Positions 17,701 through 25,596 of a stretch of DNA of 64,000 nt are shown piece by piece. Positions within the stretch are counted from its first letter, which is position 1. The number at the start of each line of letters is the position of its first letter. The stretch is from Saccharopolyspora erythraea NRRL 2338 (GTDB lineage Bacteria; Actinomycetota; Actinomycetes; Mycobacteriales; Pseudonocardiaceae). The stretch is taken from positions 3,399,584 through 3,463,583 of the forward strand of contig NC_009142.1 in assembly GCF_000062885.1 (NCBI RefSeq), in the 5' to 3' direction. The position numbers were made by a program, and so were the translations under genes. Below the pieces are notes generated by a model. The model was given only the letters and a program-made list of their open reading frames with translations, was not told where the DNA came from and made no database searches.

Positions 17701-18519
17701 CTCGGCGCGGTCCCGTGGCACGCCGCGCGGCACCGGGTGCCCGGCGGCGGCGTCCGCTACGCCTTCCAGGACGCCGTCGTGCGCTACGCCGCGTCGGCCC
17801 GCCAGTTCACCGAGACCGCCCGGCGCCGCAGGCGCGCGTGGGACGGCGAACCGGCGCTGGTGCGGGTGGCGGGCAGCGGTCTGCTGTGGGCGTCGGAGGA
17901 GATCGAGGACATCCACCGCAGGCACTACTCCCACGGCGTCTACCTCGGCCGCAGGCGCCGGGGCGGCAGGCGGGCGCCTGCCCCGCGGCCCGACGACGTG
18001 CGCGCACTGCTGCCCGGCGCGAACTCGCCCGGTGCGTCGCTGCTGCACCTGGGCTGCCACGCCGACCTCGCGGCGGTGCCGGTGGACTCCGCCCTGCGGC
18101 TGGGATCCGGTTCGGCGTTGCAGGTGCAGGACATCCTGCGGCAGGCGCGCGACCGTCCCGCCGACGCGCCGGGCGGCCTGGTCGTGCTGGCCGCCTGCGC
18201 CAGCGACCTGACCGGCCGCGAGCACGACGAGGCGCTGACGCTGGCGACGGCGTTCCTGACCGCCGGAGCGGCCGGGGTCGTCGGCGCGCGGTGGAACGTC
18301 GACGACCTGCCCACGGCGCTGGTCATGGTCATGTTCCACCACTACCTGAACTCCGGTTGCGACGATCCGGCCACGGCCCTGCGCGCGGCGCAGGCGTGGA
18401 TGCTGGACCCGCGCCGGGCGCTGCCCGAAGGGGTCGGCGCCCGGCTCGCGCCGGAGCTCGCCACGATCGACCCCGCCGAACCCGGCAACTGGGCGGCGTT
18501 CACCTACCAGGGCCGGTGA
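14770..18519 (+). CDS. TPR-like repeat protein with C-terminal CHAT (caspase-like) protease domain
   Basis: 1249 residues. Roughly residues 1-800 are alpha-helical repeats of TPR type (recurrent RLEQARRMLD- and ALEDLVGELP-like units). The C-terminal third is a CHAT domain, a clan-CD peptidase fold: the catalytic histidine is in HLGCHAD (H1097) and the cysteine in LAACAS (C1143), followed by AFLTAGAAGVVGARWNVDD. CHAT proteases act as cell-suicide effectors or processing enzymes in several conflict systems. It opens a four-gene operon with an Hsp70, an antitoxin-like and a RES protein, so it may be sensor and effector in one. Substrate unknown. Confidence 0.9.
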   Translation: MAGGDADSFRESLELADRLLERARRSDGVDDVDAAVEHAHRALDAVAGCDARRAGPLYQLGLAHGLRHERTGSVDDLRSAIGWMRAVRDCLADDDPHRPEVCARTGLLVSRYVGVAEGDRADVDEAIRDLTAAGAGGGVVGRYALGILHAVRYTGFAGEQQDRETAIEMLSELIERPDADTATADACRVTVAHLLLSRGTPVELRGRRPTLTGVAGLGLEATPEEIATARRHLESLTDQENRDLAGMRSALELLVSSATGKIDLTAPEADRALTGFDEMLSQIPEEDLDAGERDAVRAVLRGIRAHATGSGEDLSDGIAEAMAGLPAGHLLREFLVGLLRPAEPGLAESGDLRRLGASSSAAIAALERALERLPADDPDRAAVLTRLVGSLMADLSVNRAGGSMSRIRTLAAEAIRGGRADDENTGVNHAVLALATVFQEDSALGLDQIDTAVGHLREAARLLPDGHPLREGLRTMLGAVLLIRYTRSGAADNVDAAVHYLGQQGDDVLDRFTEAHVRLANHMRSPDPDGLREAIRALEDLVGELPDEHFVRQRATTTLGLARIIRNAGSDATGAAGLDESVDAVTDALRAIPEAALDHPMETTTAAMSVLWSAIAVGDRKALDRGIGMLGSVAARADLHHHERLSAIGSLGMGLRTRYEFTRDRRDLSNAIDRLEQARRMLDPGALEGALLLNSLADCYRTRGDAARKDPQRAVRVGLESLRTRARDVLLQSSALRALNAARAALGEAASVARWCLETGRSENAVEALELGRGMVLHAATVDAGVPAMLRESGHDGLAERWEREAAESGPQPWDLPEGPPSPMRDLTGAPLPSDLRYRVLEALEGHGARTRLLTPPAVAEIAAALRDTDTRALVYLLPGEDREPGIAVLVTDGGEVRPLHCPLLTAADGSPVDRFDRLQRERASGPVSGELDSRWRQALGEVCDWAWTAVLNQVLDTVAAERRRRPSRIVLVPVGKLGAVPWHAARHRVPGGGVRYAFQDAVVRYAASARQFTETARRRRRAWDGEPALVRVAGSGLLWASEEIEDIHRRHYSHGVYLGRRRRGGRRAPAPRPDDVRALLPGANSPGASLLHLGCHADLAAVPVDSALRLGSGSALQVQDILRQARDRPADAPGGLVVLAACASDLTGREHDEALTLATAFLTAGAAGVVGARWNVDDLPTALVMVMFHHYLNSGCDDPATALRAAQAWMLDPRRALPEGVGARLAPELATIDPAEPGNWAAFTYQGR

Positions 18520-18546
18520 GGCACCTGCGGCAAGTTGGGAGCACCC

Positions 18547-20163
18547 ATGGCGGCACCGCCGACGACCTTCGGCATCGACCTCGGCACCACCCACTCCTGC
18601 GTCGCCTACGTCGACGAGTCGGGGCGGCCGGTGATCGCCCGCAACGCCGTCAGCGAGGACACCACGCCGTCGGTGGTCTACTTCGAAGGGCCGGGCCGGG
18701 TGCTGGTCGGCTCCTCGGCGAAGAACTCCGCGCTGCTGGCGCCGCACCTGGTCGCGCAACTGGTCAAGCGGGACATGGGCAGGCAGGGGGTGGAGTTCGG
18801 CTACCACGGCCGCGCCTACACCCCGGAGGAGATCTCCGCGCTGATCCTGCGCGAGCTGGCCAGGTCTGCCGAGGAGAGCACCGGCAGGCAGGTGCGGGAC
18901 GTGGTGATCACCGTGCCCGCCTACTTCGGCGTCGCCGAGAAGGAGGCCACCCGCCGGGCCGGTGAGATCGCCGGGCTCAACGTGCTCGACGTCCTCGCCG
19001 AGCCGGTCGCCGCCGCACTCCACCACCAGGGCCTGGAAAGCACCGACCGCGCGCGGCACCTGCTGGTCTACGACCTCGGCGGCGGCACGTTCGACACGAC
19101 CGCCATCCGCGTCGAGCGCGACGACATCCGCGTCGTGTGCACCGACGGGGACCAGGCCCTCGGCGGCGCGGACTGGGACCGGCGGATCGTCGAGCACCTG
19201 CTGGAGGTCTTCCGCGCCCGGCACCCCCGGCTCGACCCGGCCGCCGACGAGGAGGCGATGCAGGAGTTCCACAGCACCGCCGAGGAGCTGAAGAAGGCGT
19301 TGAGCCGCACCGAGTCCCGGCGCGCGCAACTGCGCTTCGCCGGGGCGGCCGCGGGGGTGGAGCTGACCCGCGCCGACCTGCGGCGGCTCACCGGCGACCT
19401 GCTCGACCGGACCATGGAGATCACCCGCCGCACGCTGGAGGTGGCGCGGCGCAAGGGGATCGAGCGGTTCGACGACGTGCTGCTGGCCGGCGGGATGACC
19501 CGGATGCCCGCGGTGGCCGAGAACTTGCGCACGCGATTCGGCCTCGACGCGCGGCTCAGCGAGCCGGACCTCGCGGTCGCCAAGGGCGCGGCGCTTTTCG
19601 CGCTGCTGCGGCAGGTCGGGGACACCGGCGGAGCCGCGCGGGAGGTCGCCGGGCAGCTGGGCATCAGCGCGGCCGACGTCGAGGCGGCGGCGGCCAAGCG
19701 CGTGACGACCGTGGTCCCCCGGGCGTTCGGGGTCAAGGCGATCGACCCTACCGACCCGGAGGCGCACAACAACCCGTTGCGCGCCAGGCAGATCGTGACC
19801 CACCTGCTCGCCGCGAACACCGAGCTTCCCGCCGACACCGGCCCGTTCCCGTTCGCCACCGGCGTGGACAACCAGCGGATGGCCGAGATCGAGGTGTGGG
19901 AGCAGAAGGGACAGGAGGAGTCGGAGGACCTCGCCGACAACACCCGCGTCGGACGCGGCGTGCTGAAGGGCATCCCGCCCCGGCCCGCCGGAACCCGGAT
20001 CGAGATCACCTTCCGCATGTCCGGGACCGGTACGCTCGCGGTGCACGCGCAGGAGCAGGAATCGGGGCAGGAAGTGCGGTTCGAACTCGCCATCGGCGGC
20101 ATGGACCACAGGGCGGTCGACGCCGCCCGCACCGACATCGCCAGGCACGAGGTGAGCGGGTGA
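18547..20163 (+). CDS. Short Hsp70 (DnaK-like) chaperone, conflict-cluster paralogue 1
   Basis: 538 residues against about 610-640 for housekeeping DnaK. The ATPase domain is intact: FGIDLGTTHSCVAYV phosphate loop, VPAYF, YDLGGGTFDTT and the adenosine motif LLAGGMTRMPAV. The substrate-binding part is shortened and lacks the usual C-terminal tail. The ATG at 18547 follows GGGAG; a TTG 12 bases earlier is less likely. It sits 27 bp after the CHAT gene and its stop overlaps the GTG of the antitoxin-like gene. It is clearly related to the Hsp70 at 29143-30810. A role in holding the toxin/antitoxin or CHAT protein is inferred from the operon. Confidence 0.92.
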   Translation: MAAPPTTFGIDLGTTHSCVAYVDESGRPVIARNAVSEDTTPSVVYFEGPGRVLVGSSAKNSALLAPHLVAQLVKRDMGRQGVEFGYHGRAYTPEEISALILRELARSAEESTGRQVRDVVITVPAYFGVAEKEATRRAGEIAGLNVLDVLAEPVAAALHHQGLESTDRARHLLVYDLGGGTFDTTAIRVERDDIRVVCTDGDQALGGADWDRRIVEHLLEVFRARHPRLDPAADEEAMQEFHSTAEELKKALSRTESRRAQLRFAGAAAGVELTRADLRRLTGDLLDRTMEITRRTLEVARRKGIERFDDVLLAGGMTRMPAVAENLRTRFGLDARLSEPDLAVAKGAALFALLRQVGDTGGAAREVAGQLGISAADVEAAAAKRVTTVVPRAFGVKAIDPTDPEAHNNPLRARQIVTHLLAANTELPADTGPFPFATGVDNQRMAEIEVWEQKGQEESEDLADNTRVGRGVLKGIPPRPAGTRIEITFRMSGTGTLAVHAQEQESGQEVRFELAIGGMDHRAVDAARTDIARHEVSG

Positions 20164-20795
20164 ACCTGCGGCAGGCCCTGGCGGCGCTGGCCGCCGACTG
20201 GGACGGGGTGCGCGCCCGGCTGGCACCCGGCGACTACACCCACCTGGTCGCGCTGGTCGTGGAGTTCTCCACCGAGACCAGCCCGGACGTCGCGGCCGAC
20301 ATCGCCGAGGACATCGCGGTACTGCTGACCGACGCGCTGCCTGCCGAGCACCCGGTCCGCCGCGAGCTGTCGGCGCCGGAGTCCCGCTTCTCCACCGGGG
20401 CCGAGGCGGACTGGGGGGACCTCGGCGCGACGCTGCACGGCTGCCTGCTCTCCGGTCCCGGTCCGAAGGTGCCGAGCCAGGTGCTGGAGGCCGAAGCGGT
20501 CGGCGAGGCGGAGGTGCGGGCACGCGGCGTCGCCACCGACGACCCGGGCCTGATCCGGCTCGAGCACCAGGACGGCGACCGCTGGCCCGCCTTCCAGTTC
20601 GGCCCGTCGGGACAGCCGCTGCAGGTCGTGCGCACCGTCAACCGGCTCCTGGACGCCACCGACGACCCGTGGGGTGCCGCCGACTGGTGGCTCGGTGAGA
20701 ACGCCTGGCTCGACGGCGTCCCCGCGCGGCTGCTCGGCCAGGTCGCCGACCAGGTCCTGATCGACGCCGCCCGCGCCGGTTTCTCGGAGGTGTGA
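20160..20795 (+). CDS. Antitoxin-like protein with C-terminal ParS/MbcA-type toxin-binding domain
   Basis: 211 residues. The C-terminal half (RWPAFQFGPSGQPLQVV, then WGAADWWLGENAWLDG, then VPARLLG) matches the C-terminal toxin-binding domain of RES-Xre antitoxins such as MbcA and ParS. The N-terminal half is not the usual helix-turn-helix; it is an acidic helical region of about 100 residues I cannot assign. GTG at 20160 overlaps the Hsp70 stop, and the RES toxin begins 3 bases after its own stop, the classic antitoxin-before-toxin order. Without a DNA-binding domain it may not autoregulate. Confidence 0.8.
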   Translation: MNLRQALAALAADWDGVRARLAPGDYTHLVALVVEFSTETSPDVAADIAEDIAVLLTDALPAEHPVRRELSAPESRFSTGAEADWGDLGATLHGCLLSGPGPKVPSQVLEAEAVGEAEVRARGVATDDPGLIRLEHQDGDRWPAFQFGPSGQPLQVVRTVNRLLDATDDPWGAADWWLGENAWLDGVPARLLGQVADQVLIDAARAGFSEV

Positions 20796-20798
20796 GCG

Positions 20799-21458
20799 GT
20801 GCCCGACCTCGCGCCTCCCCCGAAGTACGCCGACAGCCCAGCCCGCCACGAGCTGCCCGCCGACGCCGAGCTGTGGCGGGTGCATTCCGGCGAGTTCGAC
20901 GCCACGAGCTTCCGCCCCGGCCCCTCCGACGACCACTTCGGTGGCGGCCGGTTCGACGGCACCGAACGCGACCCGTACCCCGTGTACTACGCGGCCTTGC
21001 AGCCACCCACGGCGCTCATGGAGTACCTGGCGCGGGATCTGCGGTACCGCGACAACGGCGGCAGGCTCGTCTCGCGCGGCAAGGTCAACGGGCGCCGCAT
21101 CAGCTCGGTGCGCACGACCCGCCCGCTGGCCCTGGTGAGCCTGCTCAGCGGACCGGACCTGGCGGCGGTCGCGCAGGACGGGTGGCTCATCCAGAGCGAC
21201 GAGTACGGCAAGACGCGGCGCTGGGCGAGCTGGATCAGGGAGCAGGCGAGGTGGGCCGACGGGCTCATCTGGCGGTCCAGACGCGACATCGGGGGAGAGG
21301 CGCTCGTTCTCTTCGGCGACCGGTGCGGCCCCGACGCCCTGGAATCCGCGGCGTCGGTCGAGCTCGGCACCCTCGAAGGCGCGCACTACCTCAACGACGT
21401 GCTCGGCGCCTACCGCGTGCAGGTCTCGCTGCCCCCGCGCCGGAAAACGCAGGGCTGA
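20799..21458 (+). CDS. RES-domain toxin (predicted NAD-targeting)
   Basis: 219 residues. The three residues that name the family are present: arginine in ELWRVHSG (R27), glutamate in YYAALQPPTALMEYLA (E75) and serine in DGLIWRSR (S160). RES proteins such as MbcT degrade NAD+ and ParT ADP-ribosylates a metabolic enzyme; which applies here cannot be told. GTG start at 20799. Its TGA (21456-21458) directly abuts the stop of the opposing operon's last gene. Being preceded by an antitoxin-like protein and an Hsp70, the three resemble a toxin-antitoxin-chaperone unit. Confidence 0.87.
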   Translation: MPDLAPPPKYADSPARHELPADAELWRVHSGEFDATSFRPGPSDDHFGGGRFDGTERDPYPVYYAALQPPTALMEYLARDLRYRDNGGRLVSRGKVNGRRISSVRTTRPLALVSLLSGPDLAAVAQDGWLIQSDEYGKTRRWASWIREQARWADGLIWRSRRDIGGEALVLFGDRCGPDALESAASVELGTLEGAHYLNDVLGAYRVQVSLPPRRKTQG

Positions 21459-21596
21459 TCACGAGGTCCCCGGCGTGAGCAGCCAAGCCAACAGGTTCAG
21501 CAGCGTGTCGGCGACCAGTGCCAGGGCGACCAGCGCCAGCACCCCGAACAGGACCCAGCGGTGGGCGCGGTAGCCCGGCGGCGGTTGTCGGTTCAC
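21459..21596 (-). CDS. 45-residue single-pass membrane peptide, last gene of GTPase operon
   Basis: A GTG start at 21596 overlaps the stop of the membrane GTPase gene. The peptide MNRQPPPGYRAHRW is followed by a 20-plus residue hydrophobic helix (VLFGVLALVALALVADTLLN) and LAWLLTPGTS. Coupled translation and codon use consistent with its neighbours argue that it is real. Small membrane peptides at the end of conflict operons can be effectors or anchors; no family is recognised. Confidence 0.6.
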   Translation of the reverse strand: MNRQPPPGYRAHRWVLFGVLALVALALVADTLLNLLAWLLTPGTS

Positions 21597-23188
21597 ACCG
21601 GCTCCTTCACCGTTCGGCCGGACCCGCCGCGCGAGACCGGGAACCCGCCGCGGCCCATCAGCCACAGGAAGGGTTCGGCAGGGGACAGGGCGCTGCCGGG
21701 CCTGGTCCCGGTGAGCGACGAAGCGACGAAGAAGCGCACCTCGGCGAAGTCGCGCTCCGCCGACAGCACCATGTTCTCCAGTCCGGCCGTCGTCAGCCAT
21801 TCCCGGACCCGGCCCGACAGCAGCGGCCCGGCCCAGTCCAGGTCCTGGAGCAGGTCGGCCTTGACCACCACGACCGCGAGCGCCCGGCGCCCGAGGTCGA
21901 CGCGGTAGTCCTTGAGCCTGCGCACCGTCACCTGGTAGACGTCGTCGGGGTCCCTGGTCGCCGGGTTGGCCGCCACGACTCGCGCGTCCCCCGCGCCACC
22001 GAACTGGTCGCGCACCCACCGCGCGGAGAACGGGTCCACGACGAACACCAGACCTCGCGCGTGGTCGAGGAACTCCAGCTCGGTGTTCTCCTGCCGGTCC
22101 ACGAAGAACTCGCCCGCGGCGTCGAACAGGCTCAGCAGCGCCTGCCTGCGACCACGCCGGACCCGCGCGGTGATCGCCGCGGGCAGCCGGCCGGCCGGGG
22201 TCTTGGCGGTCTCACCGCCACCGGAGACCAGTCGGGTGGCCTCGGCGAAGACCTGCCTGCTCGGCTCGTCGTCGAACTCCAGCTCCGCGCCGGCCGCCGC
22301 CAGCTCGTCGCGCAGCTTCACCATCCCGGCGTGCACGAGCCGGGTCTTGCCCGCCGAGACCGCGCCGAACACCGGCATCGAGATGCCGGTCAGCGCGGCC
22401 GCGCCGGTGTGCAACGGCTGCCCGCAGCGTTCGCACAGCGCGGTCAGCTTCCGCGCGGCGCGCAGCACCGTCGTCGGCAGCCGGGTATCGCAGCCGCACC
22501 GCCGCCACACCGCGCCGAGCAGACCGGGCCGGATGTCGCGGTGCACCGTCGCGCAGTTCGGGCAACGGTAGTCGGGGAGGCGCTGCTTGTAGTAGCACTC
22601 GGGATGCGGGCAGACGGCGTCGGCGCGGCGGATGCGTCGGACCATGCCGTCGCAGCCGCGAAGCAGGGCGATCACCGCGGCCCAGCCGATCCCGGCGACG
22701 ACCAGAACCGCGGCCGCGACGACCGTGACGAGCAGCCCGCCGGCCAACGTGCCGACCAGCACGCCGGACCACCCCGCGAACGGCACGGCCTGCACCAGGA
22801 ACCGGAGTGCGGCCCACTCGCCGTACCCGCCCCAGCCGCGGATCCGCCGGTATCCGGCGACGATGATGCCGCGACCGCGGTGCCAGGCGGCCAGCAAGTC
22901 GTAGCGCCACTGCGAAGCGAGGTAACCGGGCCAGGCCCGGTCCCGGCCGCGCGGGCGGTTGCGGCGGAACCGGGGCAATCCCGCGGTGCCCGCCTCGACG
23001 TGCTCGGGCATCACCAGGGCGGGCCGCCACCTACCACCTCCGGCGAGCGTGGTGCAGGCGATGACGAACGAGCCCACCACCCCGGCCATGGACCCCAGCC
23101 ACAGCGCGATCAGCGATGCGTAGAAGACGACGCCGAGCGCGCACAACCCGGCACCCAGCAGCAGGAGCGCGACGACGGGGTTCTGCAT
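21593..23188 (-). CDS. Membrane-associated TRAFAC-type GTPase with zinc ribbons (DO-GTPase-like)
   Basis: 531 residues. N-terminal hydrophobic helices (ALLLLGAGLCALGVVFYASL, and a second group around residues 135-175) are followed by cysteine pairs of zinc-ribbon type (CPHPECYYK, YRCPNC, CERCGQ). The GTPase core has a Walker A (FGAVSAGKT, residues 274-282), a G3 motif DAAGE and a G4-like VVKADLL. It resembles the paired GTPase upstream in the same operon but differs in membrane attachment. ATG at 23188 overlaps the GAP1-like stop; a GTG one codon earlier is also possible. Confidence 0.82.
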   Translation of the reverse strand: MQNPVVALLLLGAGLCALGVVFYASLIALWLGSMAGVVGSFVIACTTLAGGGRWRPALVMPEHVEAGTAGLPRFRRNRPRGRDRAWPGYLASQWRYDLLAAWHRGRGIIVAGYRRIRGWGGYGEWAALRFLVQAVPFAGWSGVLVGTLAGGLLVTVVAAAVLVVAGIGWAAVIALLRGCDGMVRRIRRADAVCPHPECYYKQRLPDYRCPNCATVHRDIRPGLLGAVWRRCGCDTRLPTTVLRAARKLTALCERCGQPLHTGAAALTGISMPVFGAVSAGKTRLVHAGMVKLRDELAAAGAELEFDDEPSRQVFAEATRLVSGGGETAKTPAGRLPAAITARVRRGRRQALLSLFDAAGEFFVDRQENTELEFLDHARGLVFVVDPFSARWVRDQFGGAGDARVVAANPATRDPDDVYQVTVRRLKDYRVDLGRRALAVVVVKADLLQDLDWAGPLLSGRVREWLTTAGLENMVLSAERDFAEVRFFVASSLTGTRPGSALSPAEPFLWLMGRGGFPVSRGGSGRTVKEPV

Positions 23189-25596
23189 CACTCACCCCGT
23201 TCCCGCAGCCGGTCGAACAGGCGGCGCGCGGCGGAGGGCTTGCGCTGCTTGTTCTTGCCGAGCTCGCGCAGCCACTCGTGCCACGCGGTTGCGTGGTCGG
23301 AGTCGACCGCGCGCAGCAGCATCCTGATCCGGCGCTGGTCGGACTGGCGGTGCTCGCCCACCCACGACGCCAGCCCCTTGTCGAAACCGGCCCGCGCCGA
23401 GTCCGCCGCCTTGTCCGACCAGGCCACCAGGAACGCCAGCGCCACCGCCCGATCCCCGCGCTCCTGCGGCGCATTCCCGTTCCACACCGCGGCGAGCTCG
23501 TCCACCAGCACGGTCTGCACGGCCTCCCCGCCACGCACCGCCGCGTTCACCGCGCGGCTGAGCTCGACCCCCAGCAGCGCGTCCACCAGATCGCGAGCAC
23601 GGGCCGAGAGCACGGGTTTGGACACCTCGGCCAGCGCCGCGGCCGACTCGCTGCCGTCGCTGCGCTGGAAAGCCGTCAGCCACCGGCGCAACGCGCCGTC
23701 CTGCTTCCACAGCTCTCGCATGGGCTCGGACCGGACGTGCTCGACGAGCTTGCGCAGCACCTCCAGGTACTCGGCGTTCACAGTGGACCTCTCCAGCACC
23801 GGGAACGCCTTGCGCGCCAACGACTCCGACACCGTCGCGGTCGGCATCTGGGAGAAGAACTCCAGCATCTCGGCGACCGACGGCGTGGTGTCCTGGAACA
23901 GCGCCTCCCACACCGCGTCGCCCACGCCCGGCCGGTCGGGCTCCTGCAACGGGGCGCGCATGGCGGCGAAGGCCTCCCGGCGGCTCTGGCCGCCCTCGGC
24001 CACCGCCGCGCCGGCCACCACGGCGTCCAGCCGCATGAACGGGTCGCTGACCGTCGGCAGCAGCAGCGGCCACCAGTGCCGGCGGATCGCTGCGACGGTC
24101 TGGTCGGCATGCGGTCCGCGCAACCGGAACGCGAGCTCGTCGCGGAGCAGGTCGAGCACCTGCGGTTCGCAGCTCCACCGCGAGGGGGAGGCCTTGGCGT
24201 CCGGGTTGTCGGCCCACCAGCTCACGAACCGGGCGGCGGCGTCGCGGAAGCGGTCGATGCGCGGTGTGATGCCGAATCCGGCGGCGAGGCGCAGCAGGGC
24301 GTCGAACCGCTCCGGGGCGACGCCGGCCGCCACCGACTCCACCAGCGAGGTCGCCCGCTCCACTTCCGGCGGTGACCAGCGGCGTTGCGGCAGCGTGCCG
24401 CGGCCGGTGGCGGCCACGCCGCGCACGACCTCGTCGAGCTCGGCCCGCAGCAGCGCGTACCAGACCTGGCCGGCCAGCTCGTCCTGTCCTGAGTGGACAG
24501 CCGCGGCCAGCTTGCGCAGCGCCGGGGCGTCGGGTCCCGCGGACATGACCGCCTCGGCCACCGGTTCCAGCGCGTCCTGCGCGGACTCCGGTGGCGCCGA
24601 GGCCAGCCAGTCGGCCAGCACCGCGGCCTCGGAGCGGTGCTCCAGCGGATCGCCGCAGGTGAGCACTCCGGCGGCCAGCCGGTCGCCCGTCCCCGGCCGC
24701 GGCCTGCCGCCGTCGCGGGCGAACCGGTGCGCCATCTCCACCGCGTCGATCACGTCGTAGGGGTCGGCCCGCAGGAAGCGCGATACCCAGTGCGAGGCGC
24801 ACTCGGTCGGCTCGATCCGGGAGTGGCGGCCGGACACCAGGTCGAACACCGCGAAACCGCTGTCCCGCTCGGTGTCGGCGAGCTGGCCCGCCCAGTCCGG
24901 GTGCAGCGCAAGCACCTCGTGCCTGCTGTACTGCGGACTCGTCGCGAACACCCGGAAACCGACCCGCAACGCCCTTTCCTGGGGCAGCAGCAGGGTACCG
25001 GCGGCGATCCAGCGCACGATCTCGCCCGCGTCGGCGCCGACGAACAGCACCCGCCGCGGGTTCTCGTCGTGGACGCGGTCCAGCGCGGAGGTCAGCGCCA
25101 GCAGCCAGCTCTCGCCGCCGGTCGTGCCGAGCACCCAGTCCCGCAGGACGTCCACCCCGCACGGGCCGGGCTCGGGCTCGGCGGGCACCGGCTCGGTCTC
25201 GGTGCCGTCGGCGGGGCGCTCGGACCACCAGGGCGCCTCCCACAACTGCGCGGGGCGGACGGGCCCGTAGAGCTGCGGATCGGCGGTGGCGATGGCGTGG
25301 GTGAACTGGTTGCCCTCCCGGACCCCGCCGGCCTCGGCACCCAGGTAGACGCCGCGCGCGGTCGCGTACACGCCGTCGAAGACGTGCGCCAGCGAAGGCG
25401 GGTACTGCTCGACCGGGCGCTTGCCGCGCATCCACGACACCGGCGCCTCGTACAGCGCGGACCGCTGGACCAGGCCCATCATCTCGTGGCCCGCCCCGGA
25501 CGAGACGGCCTGGAACTGGAACCCGGCCCCGCCCCGCAGGCCCTGGCCCTGGCGGCAGTCGGTGTAGAACAGCGACTCGAAGCCGCGCCCGCCCAT
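23188..25596 (-). CDS. GTPase-associated protein (GAP1-like), about 800 residues
   Basis: 802 residues. The N-terminal FESLFYTDCRQGQGLRGGAG and the following GFQFQAVSSGA are characteristic of the GAP1 N-terminal domain found beside conflict-type GTPases; the middle and C-terminal parts are helical and fit GAP1-M and GAP1-C style domains. The function is unknown: effector, adaptor or GTPase partner have all been suggested for the family, and I cite this from memory. ATG at 25596 overlaps the stop of the upstream GTPase, and its own stop overlaps the next GTPase, so it is sandwiched between two GTPases. Confidence 0.82.
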   Translation of the reverse strand: MGGRGFESLFYTDCRQGQGLRGGAGFQFQAVSSGAGHEMMGLVQRSALYEAPVSWMRGKRPVEQYPPSLAHVFDGVYATARGVYLGAEAGGVREGNQFTHAIATADPQLYGPVRPAQLWEAPWWSERPADGTETEPVPAEPEPGPCGVDVLRDWVLGTTGGESWLLALTSALDRVHDENPRRVLFVGADAGEIVRWIAAGTLLLPQERALRVGFRVFATSPQYSRHEVLALHPDWAGQLADTERDSGFAVFDLVSGRHSRIEPTECASHWVSRFLRADPYDVIDAVEMAHRFARDGGRPRPGTGDRLAAGVLTCGDPLEHRSEAAVLADWLASAPPESAQDALEPVAEAVMSAGPDAPALRKLAAAVHSGQDELAGQVWYALLRAELDEVVRGVAATGRGTLPQRRWSPPEVERATSLVESVAAGVAPERFDALLRLAAGFGITPRIDRFRDAAARFVSWWADNPDAKASPSRWSCEPQVLDLLRDELAFRLRGPHADQTVAAIRRHWWPLLLPTVSDPFMRLDAVVAGAAVAEGGQSRREAFAAMRAPLQEPDRPGVGDAVWEALFQDTTPSVAEMLEFFSQMPTATVSESLARKAFPVLERSTVNAEYLEVLRKLVEHVRSEPMRELWKQDGALRRWLTAFQRSDGSESAAALAEVSKPVLSARARDLVDALLGVELSRAVNAAVRGGEAVQTVLVDELAAVWNGNAPQERGDRAVALAFLVAWSDKAADSARAGFDKGLASWVGEHRQSDQRRIRMLLRAVDSDHATAWHEWLRELGKNKQRKPSAARRLFDRLRERGE

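Noticed and set aside
14644-20523. 1959-codon minus-strand open frame opposite the CHAT and Hsp70 genes
   Set aside because: It is antisense to two proteins with clear catalytic motifs and has only His/Arg/Gly/Val-rich shadow sequence, typical of high-GC third-position bias.
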